The notes under the pieces were generated by a model, which saw only the letters and a program-made list of their open reading frames with translations, was not told the DNA's origin and made no database searches. From assembly GCA_022824185.1 (NCBI GenBank), contig JAJEAU010000017.1, forward strand, positions 124,001 to 188,000: a stretch of 64,000 nucleotides of DNA. The letters run 5' to 3'. Positions 41,653-49,927 of this stretch are shown here, in pieces (within the stretch, counting starts at the first letter, position 1; the number at the start of each line of letters is the position of its first letter). The position numbers and the translations under genes are program-made. Origin of the DNA: Dehalococcoidia bacterium. Lineage in GTDB: Bacteria; Chloroflexota; Dehalococcoidia; Lucifugimonadales; Lucifugimonadaceae.

Positions 41653-42513
41653 ATGACAAAAGTCTTAGTTACAGGCGGCTCAGGAAAGATGGGCCGAGTG
41701 ATCATCCAAGAGCTCCTCGCGCACGACTACGAAGTCGTCAGCACGGACCACAAAGCTCCGGAATCAACGGATGGCTTCGAGTTTATCGAAGCCGATGTTA
41801 CTGATCCTGACGAAGCGATGCGTGTGATGGAAGGATGCGAGAAGGTTATCCACATGGCAGCCATTCCCAATCCGCTAGTCGCTTCCGAATGGGAGGTGTT
41901 GCGAGTCAACACGATGTCCAATTGGGCGGTGTTGGAAGCGGCTGAGAAACAAGGTGTTTTCAACGTGGTGATGGCATCCAGCATCAATGCCATCGGTGCA
42001 GCATTTTCGAGGAATCGAGTTTCGCGGCCTTACTTCCCGCTCGATGAAGAGCAAGGAACCCTTTGCCAAGACAGTTACGCGATGTCGAAGTGGTACGGCG
42101 AGATCATGGCCGATACCTTCATCCGTCGCAACCCGGGCAAGATGCAGATCGCCTCGATGCGTTTCCACTGGCTAGGGCACAAGCACGAGCAGCTAGAACG
42201 CAAGAATGCCGGCGGTACCGACCTGACGAATCCGCTGCGTCGCAACGCCATGGATTTCTGGGGGTATTCCGACATCGAAGAATCCGCCGCCGCTTGCCGA
42301 CTGGCCATCGAAAAGAAATGGGACGGACACGAGGCATTCTTCATCAATGCCACCGACACCTTTATCGAGGTCCCAACAGAGGAAGCGATCGCCATGGCAT
42401 ACCCCGATGCCGAAATTCGCACTCCCCTATCCGGTTTCACATCTGCCATCAGCCCATCCAAAGCCAAGCGCATCTTAGGTTGGGAACAACAGTCCACATG
42501 GCGTGACCTTTAG
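41653..42513 (+). CDS. NAD-dependent epimerase/dehydratase (extended SDR, uronate-dehydrogenase-like)
   Basis: 286 residues. Rossmann motif TGGSGKMGRVI is at residues 7-17, an acidic beta-2 end in STDHKAP favours NAD, the serine is in MASSINAIG, and the Tyr-Lys pair in YAMSKWYGE (near 145). The middle region SSINAIGAA...FPLDEEQ resembles uronate dehydrogenases and related hexose epimerases. It follows the small membrane protein by about 80 bases. It probably acts on a nucleotide sugar or uronic acid; the exact substrate is open. Confidence 0.85.
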   Translation: MTKVLVTGGSGKMGRVIIQELLAHDYEVVSTDHKAPESTDGFEFIEADVTDPDEAMRVMEGCEKVIHMAAIPNPLVASEWEVLRVNTMSNWAVLEAAEKQGVFNVVMASSINAIGAAFSRNRVSRPYFPLDEEQGTLCQDSYAMSKWYGEIMADTFIRRNPGKMQIASMRFHWLGHKHEQLERKNAGGTDLTNPLRRNAMDFWGYSDIEESAAACRLAIEKKWDGHEAFFINATDTFIEVPTEEAIAMAYPDAEIRTPLSGFTSAISPSKAKRILGWEQQSTWRDL

Positions 42514-42562
42514 TCGTGACTTCTGTCTCGAACAACCACCCTCATCTCGGGGAGATTGAACC

Positions 42563-43627
42563 GTGACCGAATCGATCGTCGGCAAAGTGCAAACTGTTCA
42601 AGGTCCGATCGACCCTGGAGAAATCGGTGCGACCATCACGCACGAACACCTCCTGATCGACTTCATACCGGTTCTCCAACCATTGCCGGGCGCTAGCAAC
42701 CTCAAGCGGATGCATGACCCTGTCACCTTAGAAAACCTTTGGTGGGTTCGGTACTACTGGAACAGCAGCATCGACAATCTCAGACTGCTCGACGTCGATG
42801 TTGCCATCGACGAGGCGACTGAGTTCTACAACGCCGGAGGTTCGACAATCGTCGATGTCACCTCGATCGGCATTGGTCGCGATCCAATCGCGTTGCGACA
42901 GATTTCACGAGCGACGGGCTTGAACGTCGTGATGGGTGGCGGGCACTATGTCTACCTGACCCACGGTGAGGACATCCAGAACGCGACCGTCGAAGACCTC
43001 GCGCAACTCATAATCAATGACGTCCAAGATGGCGTGGACGACACAGGCATCAAGACTGGGATCATTGGCGAAATCGGCAATTCATGGCCTTGGGAGGAGA
43101 CGGAGAAGAAGACGCTCGAAGCCGCCGTGATGGCTCAGCGTGCGACCGGTGCTCCACTGCTGATCCATCCCGGTCGAGACAACTACGCACCGATCCAGTT
43201 GCTAGAGGCCGTCGATCGGTGGGGCGGAGATGTCTCGCATACGGTGATGGGACACATCGAGCGCACCATATTCGATTACGGCGTCCTCGACGAGGTGGCA
43301 TCGACGGGCGCTTACTTGAACTTTGACCTGTGGGGTCACGAATCGACCTTTTACCCGATGAATCCAGCGACATACATGGCGTCGGATCAGCATCGGCTCG
43401 AGCAGGTCGAACATCTCCTCGGCAACGGGCATGTCGAACAGCTTCTCCACGCCCACGACGTTTGCTCCAAGCATCGCCTCAAGAAGTACGCCGGGCATGG
43501 CTGGGACCACATAATCGCCCGCGTTGTACCAAGGATGTTGGCCCGAGGGACATCTCAAGCGGACATCGACACCATGCTCATCGACAATCCCGCGCGGATG
43601 CTGACATTCGCCGAACCATCGGGATGA
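42563..43627 (+). CDS. Phosphotriesterase-family metal-dependent hydrolase
   Basis: 354 residues from a GTG with GGGGAG eight bases upstream. It has the amidohydrolase barrel of the phosphotriesterase family: first-strand GATITHEHLLIDF (HxH near residue 26), GEIGNSWP with a glutamate in the position of the carboxylated lysine as in E. coli Php, histidines in LIHPGRDN and MGHIERT, and the aspartate in LLHAHDVCSK. Many family members are really lactonases. In this gene setting, after an epimerase and near sugar-acid enzymes, a lactonase or ester hydrolase is more likely than a phosphotriesterase. Confidence 0.85.
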   Translation: MTESIVGKVQTVQGPIDPGEIGATITHEHLLIDFIPVLQPLPGASNLKRMHDPVTLENLWWVRYYWNSSIDNLRLLDVDVAIDEATEFYNAGGSTIVDVTSIGIGRDPIALRQISRATGLNVVMGGGHYVYLTHGEDIQNATVEDLAQLIINDVQDGVDDTGIKTGIIGEIGNSWPWEETEKKTLEAAVMAQRATGAPLLIHPGRDNYAPIQLLEAVDRWGGDVSHTVMGHIERTIFDYGVLDEVASTGAYLNFDLWGHESTFYPMNPATYMASDQHRLEQVEHLLGNGHVEQLLHAHDVCSKHRLKKYAGHGWDHIIARVVPRMLARGTSQADIDTMLIDNPARMLTFAEPSG

Positions 43628-43763
43628 CAATGTTTGGTCGGGATTTGAATCGAAGCTGAGGCGTTCGCCTACTGTAGCGTGGCCATCAGTTGGTTATCTG
43701 ATAGCAATCAACGCCAGAATTGGCGGGGCGGCAAGGATTAGAATCATAATCACCACGTCCCGC

Positions 43764-43839
43764 GCCCCCGTAGCTCAACGGACAGAGCGAAAGACTTCTA
43801 ATCTTTAGGTTGCGCGTTCGAATCGCGCCGGGGGTGCCA
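43764..43839 (+). tRNA. trnR: tRNA-Arg (anticodon TCT)
   Basis: Acceptor GCCCCCG pairs with CGGGGGT (G1-U72). The D-arm is built on GCTCAACGGACAGAGC, and the anticodon stem AAAGA/TCTTT has loop CTTCTAA (anticodon TCT). The T-arm is GCGCG TTCGAAT CGCGC, then G73 and an encoded CCA. It decodes AGA/AGG. A small CGCCA/TGGCG hairpin lies about 40 bases upstream. Confidence 0.95.
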
Positions 43840-43861
43840 CCTTGTCATCAGCGACTCTCTC

Positions 43862-44770
43862 ATGGCGACATTCCCCAACGACGCGCCGATCATTCGATCC
43901 GCACGTCGCGTCGCAATTGCTGTCGATTCCTGTTCCCTTCTGAGCCCGTCTTTCCGCGCCGCACACGGGGTACCGGTTGCTCAGATGCGGATCCACATCG
44001 GCGATCAATCATTCACCGACGACCCGCATCTCGATTTTTCCACGATCTACCGTCGCGTTGCGATGCAACCGGAAACTCGGGCATGGGTTTCAGCGCCTGT
44101 ACCAGAACAATGGCTGACGACCATCAAGAACGCGTCTCACGACGTCGATGCGGTGATATGTCTGACTGTCGCCGCAGGACTCAGCGCGTCCTACGACTCG
44201 GCAAGGGTCGCCGCTGACCTCGCCCGCAAAGAGATCGAAAACGTCGACATCCGCGTCGTCGATTCGGGCACGATATCCGGCGCCCTAAAGCTCCTCGCTA
44301 CCGAAGCAACCAGGGTTGTCGAACTCGGGTTGGGCGCCGACGAAACTGTTGAACACATCGAGAAAACCAAGTCCGACCTTCGCACTATTGCTACTCTCGA
44401 CGAACTCAATCGCATCCATCACATCGCCAACACGCCGCGCATGGCGATCGAAGTGGCTCAGACGATGCGGATCAAACCGGTCGTCACGTTCGACGTTGAC
44501 GAGTTCCGTGTTGTCGCAAAACCGATCTCATTGCGCGTAGCCACGAACCGAATGTTGAGAGAGATCGTCGGAGACATCGGCAACAACCCAGCTCGATTCG
44601 TCGTCCTACACGTAAACGCTAGAGACCGTGCTCTCGAAATCGCAGCGAGAATCCGAGAATCTTGCGATTGCCAGTTTATGGACATTTCCGACTTCCACCC
44701 ATTTATCGGTTTATATGCGGGTCTTGGGGCGATTGGGATTGCGTGGCAGAAGCTGCCGCCAGAATCCTGA
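43862..44770 (+). CDS. degV: DegV-family fatty-acid-binding protein
   Basis: 302 residues, starting 22 bases after tRNA-Arg. DegV features are VAIAVDSCSLLSPSF near residue 17, the VSAPVPEQW loop, VICLTVAAGLSASYDSARVAA (about 95-115) contacting the fatty-acid head group, and RVVDSGTISGALKLLATEA. The closing helix has LGAIGIAWQK. In Firmicutes such FakB proteins present fatty acids to the kinase FakA. No FakA (DAK2-type) gene is in the window. DegV proteins also occur where no FakA is near. Confidence 0.85.
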   Translation: MATFPNDAPIIRSARRVAIAVDSCSLLSPSFRAAHGVPVAQMRIHIGDQSFTDDPHLDFSTIYRRVAMQPETRAWVSAPVPEQWLTTIKNASHDVDAVICLTVAAGLSASYDSARVAADLARKEIENVDIRVVDSGTISGALKLLATEATRVVELGLGADETVEHIEKTKSDLRTIATLDELNRIHHIANTPRMAIEVAQTMRIKPVVTFDVDEFRVVAKPISLRVATNRMLREIVGDIGNNPARFVVLHVNARDRALEIAARIRESCDCQFMDISDFHPFIGLYAGLGAIGIAWQKLPPES

Positions 44771-44867
44771 AACAGTCTCGTCAAATCTGGTTGGTATCCT
44801 AATCCTTTGACTGCCAGCGACTAATGAACTGGCGCGCCAGCATTGGCGACGCCTGCGAACCAACCAC

Positions 44868-46301
44868 TTGGACTTCGACGGTTACGACCTAAATCCCTCC
44901 TTCTACGACGAGATGTTCGACGCGGAAGGTAACCCACGTCCGCATTGGCGCGAGATCCACGAGACGCTCGTAGCGTTGACTGAGGTCGAGCTGACGACCA
45001 TGCAGGAACGGGTCACGCGGTCGTTCTACAACGAAGGAATCACGTTCATCGTGTACGGCGATGAAGCCGCTGGCGAACGCATCATCCCGATCGACTGCAT
45101 ACCGCGGATCATGGCGCATGCAGAGTGGAAGCATATCGAAAGCGGCCTCGACCAACGGCTCCGTGCCCTCAACCATTTCATCGACGACGTCTACAACGAA
45201 GCTCGGATAATCGCTGATGACGTAATCCCGACCGACGTTGTCAGGGATTGCCCTCAGTACCGCGTCGAAATGAGGGGCCTTTCCCCCCCTGACGGGGCCT
45301 GGGTTTCAATTTGCGGCACCGATATCGTAAGAACGGACGAGGGCTTCTTTGTACTCGAGGACAACCTGCGGGTTCCTTCCGGCGTTTCTTACATGATCGC
45401 CACTCGTAAGGTAGTCAAAGCCAACCTACGCAACGCCTATCGGAGTTCGAACGTCCTCGAAGTGGAGAACTATGGTTCGCTGTTGCGCGAAACGTTGGTA
45501 GAGCTCGCTCCCAACAACGTGACGGATCCGAACATCGCGTTACTCACGCCTGGCATCTACAACTCCGCTTTTTACGAGCACATGTTTTTGGCGCGGGAAG
45601 TTGGTGCCGAACTCGTGGAGGGCCGCGATCTCTTGGTGAACGATGGATTCGTCTACATGCGGACCACGCAGGGCCTCCAGCGGGTAGACGTCATCTACCG
45701 GCGGGTTGACGACGATTTCGTAGATCCACTGGTGTTCCGACCTGACTCGATCTTAGGCGTTCCCGGCCTGATCCATGCCTATCGTCTTGGGAACGTGATG
45801 TTGGCCAATGCACCCGGAACTGGGATCGCGGATGACAAGAGCATCTACGCATATGTCCCGGAGATCATTCGTTACTATCTCGGCGAAGATCCGATCCTTT
45901 CAAACGTGCAGACCAATCTGTGTCGACGACCTGAAGGTCTCGAATATACATTGGACAACCTCCAAGACTTGGTCGTCAAGGAGGTCGGTGGGTCCGGTGG
46001 TTACGGGATGCTCGTTGGGCCGCACGCCTCGCCTGAGGAGAGAAATGATTTCGCTGAACATTTGAAGGCCAATCCGACCAACTACATTTCCCAACCAACC
46101 CTTGCCCTTTCGCGCTCACCTTGTCTGATTGGAGAGAGTTTCGAACCACGCCACGTGGACCTTCGTCCTTACGTGCTGCGCGGCAAGGAGACTAGGATTG
46201 TTCCAGGCGGGCTTTGCCGTGTGGCGTTAGAAAGAGGAAACTTGGTCGTTAACTCGAGCCAAGGCGGTGGTGGAAAAGACCTCTGGGTGATCGGCGAATA
46301 A
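44868..46301 (+). CDS. Circularly permuted ATP-grasp protein (CP_ATPgrasp_1 type)
   Basis: 477 residues from a TTG; no standard in-frame start lies upstream. Family hallmarks are DLNPSFYDEMFDAEGNPRPHW at the N-terminus, RIIPIDCIPRIM, FIDDVYNEARI, VLEDNLRVPSGVSYM, ALLTPGIYNSAFYEH, LVKEVGGSGGYGM and the end block SSQGGGGKDLWVI. ATP-grasp enzymes ligate a carboxylate to an amine using ATP. This type always travels with Alpha-E and transglutaminase-like proteins, and comparative genomics proposed that the set makes or modifies a peptide. Spacing to the Alpha-E gene is four bases. Confidence 0.92.
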   Translation: MDFDGYDLNPSFYDEMFDAEGNPRPHWREIHETLVALTEVELTTMQERVTRSFYNEGITFIVYGDEAAGERIIPIDCIPRIMAHAEWKHIESGLDQRLRALNHFIDDVYNEARIIADDVIPTDVVRDCPQYRVEMRGLSPPDGAWVSICGTDIVRTDEGFFVLEDNLRVPSGVSYMIATRKVVKANLRNAYRSSNVLEVENYGSLLRETLVELAPNNVTDPNIALLTPGIYNSAFYEHMFLAREVGAELVEGRDLLVNDGFVYMRTTQGLQRVDVIYRRVDDDFVDPLVFRPDSILGVPGLIHAYRLGNVMLANAPGTGIADDKSIYAYVPEIIRYYLGEDPILSNVQTNLCRRPEGLEYTLDNLQDLVVKEVGGSGGYGMLVGPHASPEERNDFAEHLKANPTNYISQPTLALSRSPCLIGESFEPRHVDLRPYVLRGKETRIVPGGLCRVALERGNLVVNSSQGGGGKDLWVIGE

Positions 46302-46305
46302 AGAG

Positions 46306-47283
46306 ATGCTGGCACGAAGCGCAGAAGGAATCTATTGGATGGCGCGGTACACCGAGCGCGCCGGTTTTATGTGTCGGCTTTTGCAGCTCCAGACAGAAGC
46401 GTTGGTAGACCGACCGATTCGCGAGATCCACTTCGGTTGGCGACGGCTTTACACCGCGATAAATCGACGCCCGCTTGGTGGCATGGAACGATTGGATCCC
46501 TTTGACGACTACAACCTCATAGACGCGTTTTTCCTCACCGACGAATTGACCTTCGTTCGCGCCAACGACATCTCTCTGCTCACGTGCTACGAGAATGGCC
46601 GAGAGAACGCTCGCCAAGTTCGTAATTGCATCAGCGACGAGATGTGGACGGCCCTCAACACCGAGTACTTGAAGATTCAAGACGTCAAACTCGGCGACAT
46701 CTGGCTTTCATCACCTTCCACGTTTTACGAAGAGACTGCTGCTGGGATCGACCGTTTCACCGGCGTGGCCTCAGCGACGATGTACCGCGACGAAGGTTGG
46801 CATTTCTTTCGTATTGGCCAGTTCGTCGAACGCGTCCAGTTCACTTGCGCGCTTCTCCTCGCGCAGACTCGTCTCGAAGAGGGTTCCAGGGAGTTTACCG
46901 ATGCGGATTGGCGAAGCCTGCTCCGCGTCTTCCACGCACACGAGGCGTATGACCGGATTTACAGCATTGAGACGCACCCCGAGTTCATCCTCAACGTCTT
47001 GGTGTCGGATCCTCAGCTTCCAGAATCTCTTCGAAGGTCGTTGGAACGGGCGGGCCAGGAACTTAATTCGCTAGGCGATGGCCCCAATCAGGCTACGAGC
47101 CAGGCCGCAAGGCGTCTCGCCGGTAGGCTCAGCGCTCTGATCAGGTTCGATTGGGAGGACCGCGCTGACAAGGAAGAGTTTCTCACGCAAGTATTCTCGT
47201 ACACTCGCCAGCTTCACAACCTGATCAATGAATCGTTCTTCAACTACCCCATCACGGGAATTCCGAGGGCCGATGCCCGATGA
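46306..47283 (+). CDS. Alpha-E domain protein (DUF403)
   Basis: 325 residues. It starts with the family signature MLARSAEGIYWMARYTERAG and is largely helical, with the repeating E-rich helices that give Alpha-E its name (EGWHFFRIGQFVERVQFTC, HEAYDRIYSIETHPEF). It lies between the ATP-grasp gene (four bases) and the transglutaminase gene (four-base ATGA overlap), so the three are surely one operon. The biochemical role is unknown. It is expected to work with the ATP-grasp ligase. Confidence 0.92.
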   Translation: MLARSAEGIYWMARYTERAGFMCRLLQLQTEALVDRPIREIHFGWRRLYTAINRRPLGGMERLDPFDDYNLIDAFFLTDELTFVRANDISLLTCYENGRENARQVRNCISDEMWTALNTEYLKIQDVKLGDIWLSSPSTFYEETAAGIDRFTGVASATMYRDEGWHFFRIGQFVERVQFTCALLLAQTRLEEGSREFTDADWRSLLRVFHAHEAYDRIYSIETHPEFILNVLVSDPQLPESLRRSLERAGQELNSLGDGPNQATSQAARRLAGRLSALIRFDWEDRADKEEFLTQVFSYTRQLHNLINESFFNYPITGIPRADAR

Positions 47284-48155
47284 CTGATTTTGTTCGTTAC
47301 GACATCGAGCATGTCTCGAGCTATCTATACGAACGGCCCGCGCAACGATGCGTGATGTGGCTGTGTTTGGAACCGCGCACCGATTTCGACCAGACGCTCA
47401 AAAGTTTCAAAGCGACGACCCAACCCGCGTCTTCGCTAAGCGCGGAAACGGATCCTTTCGGGAATACCAAACACGTCATCACATTGAATCTCGAACACGA
47501 CGCGTTGGATATCGTTACCGTTTCACAGGTCGAAACTGTGGCCCGAGGTCAACCGCCTCGGAATGTGGGCAACGACGTGTGGGACGAGATAGGATCTTGG
47601 GCCGGATCTTTCGAGCACTGGGACTTCACCCACGAAAGCGCCATGACCGGGTTCTCCCCTGCTCTCCACTCCTTCGTGGATCGACACGGCATCAAACGGG
47701 GGAGTGATCCCCTCGAATCGTTGTTTGAACTCTCCGAGACCTTATTTAAGACGTTCGTGTATCAATCCGGTATTACGGACGTCTCGTCGACGGTAGACCA
47801 CATCATCGAGACTGGAAAAGGCGTCTGCCAAGATTACGCTCACGTGATGATCGCGATCGCACGGTCATGGGGAATTCCGTCGCGCTACGTTTCGGGTTAC
47901 ATGCACGTTACCGGTCTGGCTTATGAGCAGGTTCCTGAAACGCAGACTCACGCGTGGGTTGAATGCCTTCTTCCCGACCTAGGATGGATCGGCTTCGATC
48001 CCACCAACCATGCTCTCGCCGACGAAAGGCACATCAGGATCGCTGTTGGCAGAGACTATCTGGACGTATCACCTACTAGAGGCGTGATCATCAACGGCGG
48101 TCCATCGAAGCTGACCGCCGTCGTCAAGATGCAGAAATCCAGTCTTTCAGCTTGA
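47280..48155 (+). CDS. Transglutaminase-like cysteine protease/peptidase
   Basis: 291 residues. An N-terminal beta domain (YDIEHVSSYLYERPAQRC) precedes the transglutaminase core. The catalytic triad is visible: Cys in GKGVCQDYAHVM (near residue 182), His in QTHAWVECL (about 223) and Asp in GWIGFDPTN (about 238). Proteins of this form accompany ATP-grasp and Alpha-E proteins and may cleave or cross-link the peptide product. There is no signal peptide. The gene is translationally coupled to the Alpha-E gene, and DedA begins ten bases after it. Confidence 0.92.
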   Translation: MTDFVRYDIEHVSSYLYERPAQRCVMWLCLEPRTDFDQTLKSFKATTQPASSLSAETDPFGNTKHVITLNLEHDALDIVTVSQVETVARGQPPRNVGNDVWDEIGSWAGSFEHWDFTHESAMTGFSPALHSFVDRHGIKRGSDPLESLFELSETLFKTFVYQSGITDVSSTVDHIIETGKGVCQDYAHVMIAIARSWGIPSRYVSGYMHVTGLAYEQVPETQTHAWVECLLPDLGWIGFDPTNHALADERHIRIAVGRDYLDVSPTRGVIINGGPSKLTAVVKMQKSSLSA

Positions 48156-48165
48156 GTTTCGTTCG

Positions 48166-48807
48166 ATGACGCAACTGATAGATCTGGTCGCCACTTGGAT
48201 TGAGAATCTGATCGCCAGCATTGGCTATCCTGGCATCGTTCTAGTGATGGCGATCGAGAACATCTTTCCGCCTATCCCGTCAGAGCTTGTACTTCCTTTC
48301 GCCGGCTCCCTCTCTGCCAAAGGAGAGATGAATTTTTGGGCGGCAGTAGCCGCAGGTACTGTGGGCGCATTGATCGGAGCGATTGTTCTTTACGGTGTCG
48401 GGTACTTCGCTCGCGAAGCAGGGGTACGGAAGCTCGTCGCCAACTACGGGAAGTACCTTTTCGTCTCGGAAGGCGATCTCGACCGAGCCGCCGGATGGTT
48501 TGAGAAGTACGGCGAGTTGATCATTTTCTTCGGACGCCTCATCCCGTTGATCCGGAGCATCATTTCGATCCCCGCAGGTTACACGCGGATGAATCCCGTC
48601 CGCTTTTTGATCTACACGACGCTGGGCACCACAGTATGGAACCTGATCCTCGCCTACGCTGGTTGGTTGTTGGGCGAAAACTGGGAAGACATCCTCGCGT
48701 TCATGGATACGTATCAGTACGCGACCTTGGGTGTCCTGGCATTCGTGGTTATCGCGTTCTTCGTCTGGCGGGTCTCCAAACGCCGACGCCAACATTCAGA
48801 TTCCTGA
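48166..48807 (+). CDS. DedA-family membrane protein
   Basis: 213 residues of about five to six helices with the DedA signature: ENIFPPIPSELVLPFAG near residue 30, AGTVGALIGAIVLYGVGYFA, FGRLIPLIRSIISIPAGYTRMNP with its basic residues (about 125-145), and LGTTVWNLILAYAGWLLG. DedA proteins are now linked to flipping of polyprenyl or phospholipid carriers. Ten bases separate it from the transglutaminase gene, so it may belong to that operon and supply membrane transport for its product. Confidence 0.9.
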   Translation: MTQLIDLVATWIENLIASIGYPGIVLVMAIENIFPPIPSELVLPFAGSLSAKGEMNFWAAVAAGTVGALIGAIVLYGVGYFAREAGVRKLVANYGKYLFVSEGDLDRAAGWFEKYGELIIFFGRLIPLIRSIISIPAGYTRMNPVRFLIYTTLGTTVWNLILAYAGWLLGENWEDILAFMDTYQYATLGVLAFVVIAFFVWRVSKRRRQHSDS

Positions 48808-49126
48808 GAACGTTCAGAGACATCGGGCGGGATTTAGCGATCGAGGACGCTGTTTCCCAAACGTGACTTTGAGTGATTGAATTGAGGGTTTTGGGTCGGA
48901 TTCGGATCTTTTGCGATGGTCGCATTCCCTTTGATGGATGCCAGCCTACCGGGACGTTCCGTCACTTGAGTTAACAAACCGTAGTTGCTCGGCATTACGG
49001 GGTTGTTTCGCCAGATAGATAAGGCGTTTATCTGGATGTTTCTAATGCTGGTACACTTTCTCCATCTTGCGTTTCGTCGAGAGAAATGGAACGCGAGACG
49101 GTCTGAAACGCAACAGGAGGGTAGCA
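48808..49126. other. Intergenic region without a convincing gene
   Basis: About 320 bases. A 97-codon minus-strand frame here has no ribosome site and unnatural composition, so I reject it. An AGATAA/TTATCT stem with a GGCGT loop sits at 49017-49033; CCAGATA/TATCTGG is an alternative pairing. It could lie in the leader of the following gene. AGGAGG at its end serves the TTG start downstream. I see nothing else. Confidence 0.4.
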
Positions 49127-49849
49127 TTGACTATCAAATACGCAGGGTTGGCTTTGATTATTGGCGTCATCCTGTCTTTCACATCATCGATCCTTTTCCC
49201 AGGCCACTTGCTGATTGATCCTGTTGATCGGACAGATTTCCGAGAGGCGGTGACTGTCGCCGGCGACGCCGCGGCTCTTGCTCACATCATGACGTTCCTA
49301 TCAATTGTGGGCACGATACTCACGGCTTATGGAGCCTTCGGCCTGTTTCCTCTGGCGAAACGACTGGGCGGCACCGCGGGAAACCTGCTCAAATTCGGGA
49401 TCATTCTCTCCATAATTGAATGGAGCGTCATCGTCATCGGCATGGGAATGCAACACTTCTCGGTTCACCTCATGCAACGCGCCACCGACGCTGGCGCGGG
49501 TTCCGATGACTTCGTGTATTTTGAAGATACCGCGTTGATCGCTCACGCGATGATGACGGCGGTTCTTCTTTCATTCATCACGTTGTTCCCATTTGCTTCA
49601 ACGCTCGTGGGCATCGGCGTGAACGCGTTAGTGCAATCGATGAACGCATTCAAGATTGGCGCGTATGCCTTGATCGTATGTGGAGTAGGTGGCCTGATCG
49701 TCTATTTGCTAGCGATGATCTCAACGGGCGATCCCGCCACATACTTAGCGGCCTTCAACATTCTGCTCTTCATCGGCGCTATTGGCCTAGTCCTAACCGG
49801 ATTGGGCATGTTCAAAGGTGCCGAGGGTTTGGCTGAAGACCAGTCCTAG
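49127..49849 (+). CDS. Polytopic membrane protein of unknown function
   Basis: 240 residues from a TTG with AGGAGG seven bases upstream; a longer reading exists but lacks a ribosome site. There are about six hydrophobic helices (LALIIGVILSFTSSILFP, LAHIMTFLSIVGTILTAYGAFG, LLKFGIILSIIEWSVIVIGMG, MMTAVLLSFITLFPF, IGAYALIVCGVGGLIVYLLA, ILLFIGAIGLVLTGLG). An acidic loop RATDAGAGSDDFVYFEDT lies between the third and fourth. I cannot assign a family. It is convergent with the MMPL transporter, with a strong stem-loop between them. Confidence 0.7.
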   Translation: MTIKYAGLALIIGVILSFTSSILFPGHLLIDPVDRTDFREAVTVAGDAAALAHIMTFLSIVGTILTAYGAFGLFPLAKRLGGTAGNLLKFGIILSIIEWSVIVIGMGMQHFSVHLMQRATDAGAGSDDFVYFEDTALIAHAMMTAVLLSFITLFPFASTLVGIGVNALVQSMNAFKIGAYALIVCGVGGLIVYLLAMISTGDPATYLAAFNILLFIGAIGLVLTGLGMFKGAEGLAEDQS

Positions 49850-49865
49850 TCCCGGTCGATCCTTC

Positions 49866-49903
49866 GCCGTGGGGCAACGCCCAAAGATCCGTTGCCTCAC
49901 GGC
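49866..49903. terminator. Probable bidirectional transcription-stop stem-loop between convergent genes
   Basis: GCCGTG, a G-U pair and GGCAACG pair with CGTTGCC and CACGGC across a ten-base loop: 14 pairs in total. It lies 17 bases after the membrane-protein stop and 25 bases after the stop of the convergent MMPL gene. Neither side has a T-tract, so termination would be weak or protein-assisted. Confidence 0.55.
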
Positions 49904-49927
49904 CCGATCCCAGCTCGGGGTCGGAGA

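Noticed and set aside
43712-43725. CGCCA/TGGCG hairpin before tRNA-Arg as a terminator of the phosphotriesterase gene
   Set aside because: Only five pairs, no T-tract, and it is about 85 bases past the stop codon.
48834-49127. A 97-codon minus-strand frame in the gap after DedA
   Set aside because: Unnatural residue composition, no ribosome site, and it overlaps the ribosome site of the next plus-strand gene.
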